From the NCBI GenBank assembly GCA_041752635.1, contig JBGSWC010000192.1, positions 1 through 21,010 of the forward strand: DNA of 21,010 bases. The letters run 5' to 3'. The position numbers and the translations under genes were made by a program. The notes beneath the pieces were generated by a model, which saw nothing but the letters and a program-made list of their open reading frames with translations, ran no database searches and had not been told where the DNA came from. Below, one piece after another: positions 13,621-21,010 of this stretch. This DNA comes from JBGSWC01 sp041752635 (GTDB lineage: Bacteria; Planctomycetota; Planctomycetia; Pirellulales; Lacipirellulaceae). Within the stretch, counting starts at the first letter, position 1. Every line of letters begins with the position of its first letter.

Positions 13621-16600
13621 CTAGGCCGCTACCTCACTCGGCTGCAAGAGCGCTTTTACGTCGGCAAGCAATTCGTCGCTGCTAGCATGGGGGTTGGTAA
13701 GCACAAGGTAGGCGGTATGCCGATCGGCGATGCGTAGCTTTCCCCCTGAACGCTCGACGAGCGTCGCGATTTCTCGCCGACTGGTGTAGGTGAGAACCGC
13801 ATAACGATCTTCGCGATGCACCGTGCTGATACCCCACCGATGCGCCCAAATTCGCAACCGCGCACGTTCGAGCAAGCTATCGACGACCGCTGGCAACGGG
13901 CCAAAGCGGTCGACCAGCTCGGCTCCAAACTCTTCGACCCGTGTCATCTCGGTCAGCTTCGCCAGTCGGCGATAGAGGTCGATCTTCGTCCGCATGTCTG
14001 CGACATAACTCGTTGGTAGATAAGCCTTGCCCGGCAGATCGATGTTCACATCGATCGAGTCGGCCGGCGGCAGTTGCTTGAGCTGTCGCACAGCCCGCTC
14101 CAGTAACTGGCAATACATCTCGTAGCCAACCATCGCAATATGGCCGCTTTGCTGGGTGCCTAGTAAATTTCCTGCGCCGCGAAGTTCGAGGTCGCGCATC
14201 GCCAGCGAAAAACCAGCTCCCATGTGGCTGAACTCTTCGATCGCCCGCAGCCGCCGTGCGGCATCGCCCGAGAGGTGCTTTCCCTCGTCGACCAGCAGAT
14301 AGCAATAAGCCCGGTGCTTATACCGACCGACGCGGCCACGAAGTTGATGCAAATCGGCGAGTCCATAACGATCGGCATCGTCGATGAACATCGTGTTGGC
14401 GTTAGGGATGTCGAGACCACTTTCGATGATGGTCGTCGCCAGCAGAATGTCGCATTCGTGGCGGACGAATTGCGTCATCACCTGTTCGAGTTCCCCCTCG
14501 CGCATTTGCCCGTGACCGATGGCGATGCGCGCTTCGGGCACAATCTGCGACAGCCTGTGGGCGATCTTCTCGATATCGCGAACGCGGTTATGCACGAAGT
14601 ACGCTTGTCCTCCGCGGTTTAGCTCTCGCAACAGCGCGTGGCGAACGAGCTCTTCGTTAAACCGCGTGACACGTGTCTCGACTGCCAAGCGGTCGGCCGG
14701 CGGTGTTTCGAGATTCGAAATGCTCCGCACTCCGAGCAGTGCCATGTGCAGCGTCCGCGGAATGGGCGTCGCCGTCAGCGTCAGCACATCGACGACGCTC
14801 CGCAGTGCTTTGAGCCGCTCTTTAATTTCGACTCCGAAGCGTTGCTCCTCGTCAATAATCAACAGCCCCAGATTGGTAAACTGCACATCCTGTGAAGCGA
14901 GCCGGTGGGTGCCAACCAAAATGTCGACAATTCCCTCGCGGGCTTGTTCGATGAGCTGCCGCTGCTGTTTTGCAGTTGCAAAGCGACTCAAGCATCCAAT
15001 CGAAAAAGGAAACTCGGCCATGCGCTCGCGAAACGATCGGGCGTGTTGCTCAGCGAGAACGGTCGTCGGTACCAGCACGGCGACTTGATAGCCGGCGTCG
15101 ATCGCTTTAAATGCCGCCCGCATCGCCACTTCGGTTTTGCCAAAACCAACGTCGCCACACAACAGCCGGTCCATCGACCGAGTGGTTGTCATGTCGGCCT
15201 TGATGTCGGCAATGGCTTGCACTTGGTCGGGTGTCTCTTGATAGGGGAACGACGCGTCGAATTCACTCTGCCAAGGTGTGTCGTCGGGAAAGCGAATGCC
15301 GGGCCGGGCATCGCGTCGTGCGGCCAGTTCCAACATTTCGGCGGCGAGATCGTGTACCGCCTGTTCGGCGGCTTGCTTTTGTCGGACCCAACTCTTGCCG
15401 CCAATCTTCGCGAGCGGCGGTCGCGTCTTCTTGCCGCCGACGTATTTCTGTACCAGCTCAATACGAAAACTCGGTACATAGATCCGCGTGCCGCCATCGT
15501 ATTCGAGTTCGAGGTACTCCTCGGCGCGGCCTTCTTTTTCGAGCAGCTTGAGCCCGCGATAGCGACCAATGCCGTGCGAGACGTGGACGATGAGATCGCC
15601 CTTGCGCAGTTCCAAGAAGCTGTCGATTGCCCGTGACTGATAGCGACGACTCGTGCGGCCCACGTCGTGACGCTGAAACAACTCGCTCGCACCCAGAAAC
15701 ACTGTTTTCACATCGACAAAGCGGAAACCTTCGTGTAGCCGGCCTTCGATGTATTCGATCTGCCGGTGTTCGTCGAGGCGAGAACCGGCGAACAACTCTT
15801 TGAGCCGTTCGATCTCGGCGGTTGTTTCGCAAACGAGTTTCACTTGGTGGTCTTCGGCCACGGCCACCAATTCGTCGCGGACCTTCGCTAAGTTGCCGCT
15901 GAATCGCTCGACCGACTCGAAGCCCAGATGCCCTGCGATGTCGTAGGAACTCGCCGGCAACGCCGACGCGGCAATCGAGGGAAATTCGTAAACCTCCGCA
16001 AGCGTTGTGCGGATGCTGTGCAGCCGGTCGGCTTGGTCTTGCCGCTCGTGATAGAACCGCCCCTCTTCTTGCAAGTCGGCCGGTTCGATGAGCAGCATCC
16101 ACGTCGACCGATCGAGATAGCCGGTCACGTGCGCCCGATGCCGAGCGTCTTTTGGAAAGAAAGTGACGTCGATTCTGTCGAGTGTCGCCAAACTTCGCTG
16201 GGTGGCGACGTCGAACTGTCGGATCGATTCGATCTCGTCGCCGAACCATTCAATCCGCACCGGATGCTGCGCATCGGGCGGAAACAAATCGAGCAGGCCG
16301 CCACGAATGGCAAACTCCCCCGGCAGCTCGACTGCTGTTGTCGCATGGCAACCACGCTCCGCGAGCGACTGCGCTAACGCTTCGCGGTCGAGCGAATCGC
16401 CCACTGTTAGCCACTCTGTCGCCGACGCCAGGTCGTCGAGGCTCGAAACCGGTTGCATGAGCGCTTGGATTGAAGTGACGACGATTTGCGGTATCGCTCG
16501 TTTTCCCTGAGGGGAGAGGTCGGGTGAGGGGCAACCGGCAGCAAGTTGCTTGAGCAGTCGCAGCCGATCGCCTTCGAGTCCGTCGGCAACTACCCGATCG

Positions 16601-16905
16601 GGATCCATGTTCTCAAGCGCCGGAAAAACCGCCACCGGCGCATCGCAGAACAATCGCAAGTCGTCGACCAGCGAATCGATCATCGCCGGCCGAGGCGTTA
16701 CGACGACTAGCATCGAAGGGGCATGCCGTGCAATTGCGGCCGCTACGAGCGCGCACGAACTTCCCCACACTCCGCCAAGAGTGCCGCTGTTGCCGGAGTT
16801 CAGACTTTCGACCACGGTCCGAAAGTCACCCACCGACTCAAGTTGTGCCGCGAACGGAGCCAACACGCCCGTGTTAGCCGCTTCGCTGGCAGAGGAAACT
16901 GCCAT
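13621..16905 (-). CDS. mfd: Transcription-repair coupling factor Mfd
   Basis: 1094 residues, normal for Mfd. The protein removes RNA polymerase stalled at DNA damage and recruits UvrA. In order: UvrB-like N-terminal module (residues about 20-330, with RGGLLDLFPPDAQHPVRIEW and GDEIES), RNA polymerase-interacting CarD/RID domain (about 420-500, LRKGDLIVHVSHGIGRYRGL), superfamily 2 translocase with Walker A GDVGFGKTE (about 583-591), DEEQRFG (about 685), TATPIPRTLHMALLG (about 716), helicase motifs ESGLDIPNANT and QLRGRVGR, and the C-terminal TRCF domain (about 960-1070). Everything needed for function is present. An insertion of about 15 residues (GCPSPDLSPQGKR) in the N-terminal module derives from a dispersed DNA repeat. 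The ATG at 16903-16905 is the obvious start. The PPIase gene follows 62 bp downstream. Confidence 0.97.
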   Translation of the reverse strand: MAVSSASEAANTGVLAPFAAQLESVGDFRTVVESLNSGNSGTLGGVWGSSCALVAAAIARHAPSMLVVVTPRPAMIDSLVDDLRLFCDAPVAVFPALENMDPDRVVADGLEGDRLRLLKQLAAGCPSPDLSPQGKRAIPQIVVTSIQALMQPVSSLDDLASATEWLTVGDSLDREALAQSLAERGCHATTAVELPGEFAIRGGLLDLFPPDAQHPVRIEWFGDEIESIRQFDVATQRSLATLDRIDVTFFPKDARHRAHVTGYLDRSTWMLLIEPADLQEEGRFYHERQDQADRLHSIRTTLAEVYEFPSIAASALPASSYDIAGHLGFESVERFSGNLAKVRDELVAVAEDHQVKLVCETTAEIERLKELFAGSRLDEHRQIEYIEGRLHEGFRFVDVKTVFLGASELFQRHDVGRTSRRYQSRAIDSFLELRKGDLIVHVSHGIGRYRGLKLLEKEGRAEEYLELEYDGGTRIYVPSFRIELVQKYVGGKKTRPPLAKIGGKSWVRQKQAAEQAVHDLAAEMLELAARRDARPGIRFPDDTPWQSEFDASFPYQETPDQVQAIADIKADMTTTRSMDRLLCGDVGFGKTEVAMRAAFKAIDAGYQVAVLVPTTVLAEQHARSFRERMAEFPFSIGCLSRFATAKQQRQLIEQAREGIVDILVGTHRLASQDVQFTNLGLLIIDEEQRFGVEIKERLKALRSVVDVLTLTATPIPRTLHMALLGVRSISNLETPPADRLAVETRVTRFNEELVRHALLRELNRGGQAYFVHNRVRDIEKIAHRLSQIVPEARIAIGHGQMREGELEQVMTQFVRHECDILLATTIIESGLDIPNANTMFIDDADRYGLADLHQLRGRVGRYKHRAYCYLLVDEGKHLSGDAARRLRAIEEFSHMGAGFSLAMRDLELRGAGNLLGTQQSGHIAMVGYEMYCQLLERAVRQLKQLPPADSIDVNIDLPGKAYLPTSYVADMRTKIDLYRRLAKLTEMTRVEEFGAELVDRFGPLPAVVDSLLERARLRIWAHRWGISTVHREDRYAVLTYTSRREIATLVERSGGKLRIADRHTAYLVLTNPHASSDELLADVKALLQPSEVAA
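16495..16533. repeat. Dispersed palindromic repeat inserted in the mfd coding region
   Basis: CCCTGAGGGGAGAGGTCGGG (16505-16524) and the following TGAGGGG encode GCPSPDLSPQGKR in Mfd. GGTCGGGTGAGGGG (16518-16531) is identical to 5461-5474, just upstream of the membrane protein gene at 5439. CCCT-GA-GGGG gives local palindromy. The reading frame of mfd is kept. Confidence 0.5.
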
Positions 16906-17030
16906 ATTACGCGATTTTATCCGCAGCCGACGAGTCGGCTAGGGAGCACCGGGAACCTATCTTTAGCCATCATCGTGACGGACACACATTCATGGCCGTT
17001 GTCCCCCATGGCCCAAGTTGTGAAAAAATG

Positions 17031-17122
17031 GGACAGGATTGCAGGATTGGCCGGATCGACGGGATGAGTGAGTGGATCGCTCTCGCCTATCCAGTAAATC
17101 CTGCCGAACCTGCGATCCGGTC
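17031..17122. repeat. Imperfect long inverted repeat (ACAGGATT family)
   Basis: The left arm (17031-17068, GGACAGGATTGCAGGATTGG and onward) and the right arm (17087-17122, ATCCAGTAAATCCTGC and onward) match over 34 bp at 26 positions. Each arm is itself built of degenerate CAGGATT / GGAT units about 10-11 bp apart. It fills the gap between putA (stop at 17180) and mfd (start at 16905). I associate such ACAGGATT-type palindromes with dispersed repeats in several bacterial genomes. No gene is visible in the 274-bp gap. Confidence 0.65.
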
Positions 17123-17179
17123 AAAGGATGTGTAGCGCGTCACCACGGCAAATGAACTCGCGTCTGTCGGTCGTTATGC

Positions 17180-20100
17180 TCACCCCGGCTCGTCCCGAGC
17201 CTCATTCGATCGCAGCCCCAAATTCCCATAGCGGTGATACTGGTGACTCACCGATTGCTCGCGGACATACCACAATAGTTCGAGCCGGCCGTGGCCGCTC
17301 ACCGGTGCGTCGGCGATGTAGACGAGGGCATCGGCGGCCGCTTTGCGCATGATCGTCGGTACGCGATCGGGTGCGGCGTAGCGAACGCGCTCGATAACGC
17401 CTTCGCGGATGAGCGTCGCTAGTTCGTCGTCGGTTTCTGTGACGAACTCGATGTCGCCCGCCCACGCTTCGGTTAATTCGTCGAGGCGATCGACGTAGCT
17501 TGCCGCGTCGCCACGCAAGCCGGGCGTGGAGCTGACCGTTACGCGCGACCCGACCACACGGGCGGCCGCCACACGAGCGACTATGTCGAACCAATTGTCA
17601 CTATCTTCGATGCGAATTTGTATCTGTTCGAGTGGCAAATAACGGCGATGGTTATCTTCGCCGATCAGCCGAAAGTGATCGTGCTCGACGAGAAATTCCT
17701 CACGGGCATAGCGATCGTAACTGGCAAGTGCCGCGACAAGCTCGCCGTCGCTGGCAATGTCGGCGTGCATGGCCAGCGAAGCGAGCGTTTCGTGCGCAAT
17801 CTGTTCACCAATCGTTTCGGCGTCGACTCCTTCGATGGCCATGAACTGGGCGACGTAGTTTGGTCCCCCCGCTTTAATGCCCGGGCCAACGTTGCTTTTG
17901 CCCATGCCGCCGAACGGTTGGCGAAGGACGATCGCGCCGGTGGTGCCGCGATTGATGTAGAGATTGCCGGCGCGGATACCCCGTTTCCACTGGTCAATTT
18001 CACGGTCGTCGAGGCTTTCGATTCCCGAAGTCAGTCCAAAGCCGGTTGCGTTCACGAGGTCGATCGCCTCGGCAAGGTTCTTGAATTTCATTACGCCCAA
18101 TAGCGGGCCAAAGAATTCAGTGCAATGAGTGAACGAGTCGGGGGCGACGTCCCACTTCACACCGGGCGACACAAGCGCACGATTACCGCCCAATCCGAGC
18201 TTTGGCATCACGGCCCAAGTTTCGCCCGGTTCGAGTTCCTTGAGGCTCCGTTCGAGTTCGCCGGTGGGAGGACGGATCAGCGGGGCCATTTTGGATTGCA
18301 GCTCCCACGCCGAACCGACGGCAATGCTCTCGACTGCGTCGATGAGTGTCGCTTTGAATTTGGGGTCGTCAAAGACTTCTTCTTCGAGCAACAACAGACT
18401 CGTGGCCGAACACTTCTGGCCGCCGTGGCCGAAGGCACTATGAATCACATTCTTGATCGCAAGGTCACGGTCGGCCATGGCCGTGACGATCGTCGCGTTC
18501 TTGCCGCCGGTTTCGGCGAAGAGGGTCATGTCGGGTCGCGTCGCAAGCATCCGCTCGGCCGTTTCGGTGCCGCCGGTGAGAATAACGGCGTCGACATCGG
18601 CGTGCGAGACCAAGTGCTGTCCGCCCGTCGCACCACTACAAGGCACGAACTGCAAGGCCGACCTCGGCACGCCCGCATTCCAAAAGCATTCGCACATTTG
18701 GTAAGCGATCATCACGGTGTCGCTGGCTGGTTTGAGTAGCACGGTGTTGCCGGCAGCCAGCGCTGCCGCGATGCCACCACACGGTATCGCCAGCGGGAAG
18801 TTCCAGGGACTCACCACAGCGACCACACCCTTGCCAGCGACCGCGAGGCCCGGCCGCTCGCTCCACCAGCGGGCCGTTTGTCCATAGAAACGACAAAAGT
18901 CAATCGCTTCGCTCACTTCGGGATCGCTTTCGGTGAGCAATTTGCCCCCCTCGGCAAGCATTGCACCGAGCAGGTCGCCCCGCCGGCGAGAGAGTTCGTT
19001 GGCGACCTCATGCAAAACTTCGCTCCGCTGGGCGTAACTTCGGGTACGCCAGCCATCGGCATCGTCTTTCGACGCGGCGATGGCACTGTCGACATCGCCG
19101 ATGGTTGCCTGTCGATATCGCGCAACGACAGTTTCGGGCCTCGAAGGATCGGTCGACGTCTTTACTTCGCGGTCGTCCCAAATCGCTTCGCCCGCAATGA
19201 CGAGCGGCACATCGCCAGCGCTCGCGCCGTGTCGTGGTTGCCACGTTGCGACGATATCTTTCGCCCATTCGCCATTGGGCGGCAGCGACCAATCAGTATC
19301 GGGCTCACCAACGAATTCCTGCCAAGGCGAGTTATCGTACGCGCGCGTCGCGGCCGGCTCTCGCCGGTCTTGAGTGCGGCGCGGGGCGTCGCTCACCGAC
19401 TTAATCCGCGCTTCGGATTCACAAAATTGCTGTTCGAGTCGCTGCCAATCGTCGCTGCCGACGATGATGTTAAAGGCGTGGCGAAGGAAATTGTCGGGCC
19501 CCGTGTTTTCGTCGAGCCTGCGCACAAGGTAGCCAATCGCGCTGGTGAAGTCGTCGCGATAGCAGGCGGGGGCGTAGAGCAACACGTTCTGCGACAACTC
19601 GAACAGCGCCCGACGTTGATGGTTGGCCATCCCCTCGAGCATCTCGAATTGCACCCGGTCGAGCACTCCATGCCGCGCGGCGACGACGAGTCCGTAGGCG
19701 AGTGAAAACAAATTGTGCGAAGCGACACCGAGCCGCACGGCATCGAGGTTCTCAGGCTTCATCGCTTCTTGCAACATTCGCAGATAATTGGCGTCGGTTT
19801 CGACTTTTGTTTTGTAGGGAGCCTGGGGCCAGCCTTTGATGCTCGCCTCGACCCGCTCGGCTTCCATGTTGGCCCCTTTGACGATGCGAATTGTGATTGG
19901 CGAACGGCCCGCGGCAACACGGGTTCGAGCCCATTCGTGCAATTCTTTCTGCACACGATGCGAATCGGGGACGTAAGCTTGCAGCGCAATCCCCGCGCGG
20001 GCCTGTTCGAGACCGGGCCGATCGAGTGCCGCGCGAAAAGCAGCAGCCGTGAGATCCATGTCGCGATATTCTTCCATGTCGAGGTAGACGAACTTCGAGA

Positions 20101-20854
20101 CTTCAACACCATCGTGCCTGACGAAGCGGCCACGCGTAGCGGCGCGGAACAATAACTCGATGCGGTCGCTCAAGACATCGATCGTGTGGTGCCGTGCGAG
20201 GGGCCAAATCTGTGAATAGATTGTCGAAATCTTCACGCTAATGACTTCGATCTCGGGGCGCTGCAGCACCTGCAAATAGGATTCGAGCCGTCGCCTCGCA
20301 TCGCGCTCGCCCAACAGCGCTTCGCCCAGGTGATTGACATTCATCCGCACCCCCTCGGCACGCCGGGCGTCGAGGTGTTCGCGCAAGTGCTCGCGCTCGG
20401 CCGGCAGAATCACGTTGGCCGTCTCGTGCTGCATCTTCTCTTTCACCAGCGGCATGGCAACGCCGGGCAGATAGCTGCCAAAACTCTGGAACCCTCGCAG
20501 CAATGTGCGGTCGAGTGGGCTAAAGAATCGCGGGACGCCCTGTACATCGAGAATATGAATGAACTGGTCGGCCGAACGGGCCGCTGTGGTCGAGCGGAAC
20601 GTCTGATCGGTCATTTGCATGAGCGTGGCCTTGTCGGCCGGATTTTGGATCATCCGATCGAGCTCGGCCTGCTGTCGTTTTTCGGCCGGCGTTTGTAATT
20701 CTCGCGCGCGGTCTTGCAGTTTGCGAGCCAGATACAGGGCTGCCTGCACGTCTTCGCTCTGGGGGAGCGAGTCGTCGAACGTGTAACCGGCAAGCAGCTT
20801 TTCGACTTGCGTGCGAACTAATTCGGCAACGGGAGCAGAGAGTGTAGGAGACAT
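17180..20854 (-). CDS. putA: Bifunctional proline dehydrogenase / L-glutamate-gamma-semialdehyde dehydrogenase (PutA)
   Basis: 1224 residues from the ATG at 20852-20854. It oxidises proline to pyrroline-5-carboxylate and then to glutamate. The FAD-linked proline dehydrogenase barrel spans about residues 110-440 (EVISVKISTIYSQI; KFVYLDMEEYRDMDLT; RIVKGANMEAER; QFEMLEGM). The aldehyde dehydrogenase spans about 540-1010, with VVSPWNFPLAIPCGGIAAAL, ETGGKNA (catalytic-motif E781), GGQKCSATS (nucleophile C815) and TEFFGPLLGV. About 215 further residues (from FMAIEGVDAE) match the extra C-terminal domain of longer PutA types. There is no ribbon-helix-helix domain at the N-terminus, so it is not an autoregulating PutA like that of E. 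coli. An in-frame TTG precedes the ATG directly. The gene stands alone, upstream of mfd, with a dispersed repeat in front of it. Confidence 0.96.
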   Translation of the reverse strand: MSPTLSAPVAELVRTQVEKLLAGYTFDDSLPQSEDVQAALYLARKLQDRARELQTPAEKRQQAELDRMIQNPADKATLMQMTDQTFRSTTAARSADQFIHILDVQGVPRFFSPLDRTLLRGFQSFGSYLPGVAMPLVKEKMQHETANVILPAEREHLREHLDARRAEGVRMNVNHLGEALLGERDARRRLESYLQVLQRPEIEVISVKISTIYSQIWPLARHHTIDVLSDRIELLFRAATRGRFVRHDGVEVSKFVYLDMEEYRDMDLTAAAFRAALDRPGLEQARAGIALQAYVPDSHRVQKELHEWARTRVAAGRSPITIRIVKGANMEAERVEASIKGWPQAPYKTKVETDANYLRMLQEAMKPENLDAVRLGVASHNLFSLAYGLVVAARHGVLDRVQFEMLEGMANHQRRALFELSQNVLLYAPACYRDDFTSAIGYLVRRLDENTGPDNFLRHAFNIIVGSDDWQRLEQQFCESEARIKSVSDAPRRTQDRREPAATRAYDNSPWQEFVGEPDTDWSLPPNGEWAKDIVATWQPRHGASAGDVPLVIAGEAIWDDREVKTSTDPSRPETVVARYRQATIGDVDSAIAASKDDADGWRTRSYAQRSEVLHEVANELSRRRGDLLGAMLAEGGKLLTESDPEVSEAIDFCRFYGQTARWWSERPGLAVAGKGVVAVVSPWNFPLAIPCGGIAAALAAGNTVLLKPASDTVMIAYQMCECFWNAGVPRSALQFVPCSGATGGQHLVSHADVDAVILTGGTETAERMLATRPDMTLFAETGGKNATIVTAMADRDLAIKNVIHSAFGHGGQKCSATSLLLLEEEVFDDPKFKATLIDAVESIAVGSAWELQSKMAPLIRPPTGELERSLKELEPGETWAVMPKLGLGGNRALVSPGVKWDVAPDSFTHCTEFFGPLLGVMKFKNLAEAIDLVNATGFGLTSGIESLDDREIDQWKRGIRAGNLYINRGTTGAIVLRQPFGGMGKSNVGPGIKAGGPNYVAQFMAIEGVDAETIGEQIAHETLASLAMHADIASDGELVAALASYDRYAREEFLVEHDHFRLIGEDNHRRYLPLEQIQIRIEDSDNWFDIVARVAAARVVGSRVTVSSTPGLRGDAASYVDRLDELTEAWAGDIEFVTETDDELATLIREGVIERVRYAAPDRVPTIMRKAAADALVYIADAPVSGHGRLELLWYVREQSVSHQYHRYGNLGLRSNEARDEPG

Positions 20855-20895
20855 CAAAAGCGCCTAGCAGTGTGCAATTTCCAACTGCTAAAAGT

Positions 20896-20961
20896 GTAGC
20901 CGCATTCACAAGAATTCGGGAACCGCGAGAGGACGCGCCAACGTATTGCCAATTCGGCTAC
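20896..20961. repeat. Dispersed 66-bp repeat, copy C
   Basis: 66 bp, opening GTAGCCGCATTCACAAGAAT and ending CAACGTATTGCCAATTCGGC-TAC. The terminal arms pair over 11 bp with one mismatch (GTAGCCGCATT / AATTCGGCTAC). It lies 41 bp upstream of the putA start and 5 bp after the stop codon of the possible minus-strand gene at the right edge, in the same orientation as copies A and B. Confidence 0.8.
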
Positions 20962-20966
20962 ATCAC

Positions 20967-21010
20967 TTAACGGCCGCCGGCGGCCGCCGGTGGCGGGCCG
21001 CCGCGATGCG
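20967..21010 (-). CDS. Possible 3' end of an unidentified gene
   Basis: A minus-strand frame enters from the right edge and reads HRGGPPPAAAGGR before TAA at 20967-20969. Gly/Pro/Ala-rich tails are common at planctomycete C-termini, and the stop is followed within 5 bp by repeat copy C, as another minus-strand gene is followed by copy A. The DNA contains a perfect 16-bp palindrome, CGGCCGCCGGCGGCCG (20971-20986). Only 13 codons are visible and another frame is also open, so this may not be coding. Confidence 0.3.
   Translation of the reverse strand, partial: HRGGPPPAAAGGR

Noticed and set aside
14905..15636. Plus-strand frame of 243 codons opposite mfd
   Set aside because: Antisense to the CarD-like and Walker A regions of Mfd; no independent support.
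18878..19705. Plus-strand frame of 275 codons opposite putA
   Set aside because: Antisense to the dehydrogenase domains of PutA; typical shadow frame in high-GC DNA.
1..21010. tRNA, rRNA, CRISPR array, transposase or phage genes
   Set aside because: I found no cloverleaf, spaced direct-repeat array, transposase motif or integrase in either strand.

Overview
The window looks like chromosome of a planctomycete, most likely of the Pirellulales. The evidence is the mix of family-specific proteins: a Planctomycete-type cytochrome c (PSCyt1) with DUF1549, a DUF1559 pseudopilin-like protein with an H-X9-DG tail, three PEP-CTERM exported proteins (one with dockerin repeats), a short membrane protein opening with NPFASP, and an N-terminally unadorned fused PutA. 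I see no rRNA, tRNA, CRISPR array, complete insertion sequence or phage module.

Layout. 1-776 (-) is the 5' part of a PSCyt1/DUF1549 protein that runs off the left edge. 933-4034 (+) is a small surface/pilus cluster: a HAMP-like membrane protein, a secreted protein of unknown function, a TadG-like protein and a TadE-like protein whose 5' end is interrupted by an in-frame TGA. 4031-5439 (-) holds an Uma2-type nuclease-fold protein and a four-helix membrane protein. 5440-6721 has no convincing gene and is packed with repeats and hairpins. 6722-7702 (+) is a Ser/Thr protein kinase with a C-terminal membrane anchor. 7862-12484 is an exported-protein block: two PEP-CTERM genes (+), then a lipoprotein and a DUF1559 protein (-), then a third PEP-CTERM protein with lamin-tail-like and dockerin features (+). 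12452-16905 (-) is a parvulin-type peptidyl-prolyl isomerase downstream of mfd. 17180-20854 (-) is a bifunctional proline dehydrogenase / glutamate-semialdehyde dehydrogenase. The extreme right edge may hold the last 13 codons of another minus-strand gene.

How the genes fit together. Most of the left and middle parts concern the cell surface: secreted, PEP-CTERM-sorted, lipid-anchored and pilus-like proteins, with a membrane kinase next to them. mfd (transcription-coupled repair) and putA (proline catabolism) are housekeeping genes.

The most interesting non-coding signals are: a roughly 66-bp palindromic-ended repeat in three copies, two of them just after minus-strand stop codons; a TGTGAAG / CTTCACA inverted-repeat motif upstream of two of the PEP-CTERM genes; a hairpin and heptamer-repeat island at 5.5-6.7 kb; a repeat-derived peptide insertion inside Mfd; and the stop codon in tadE.
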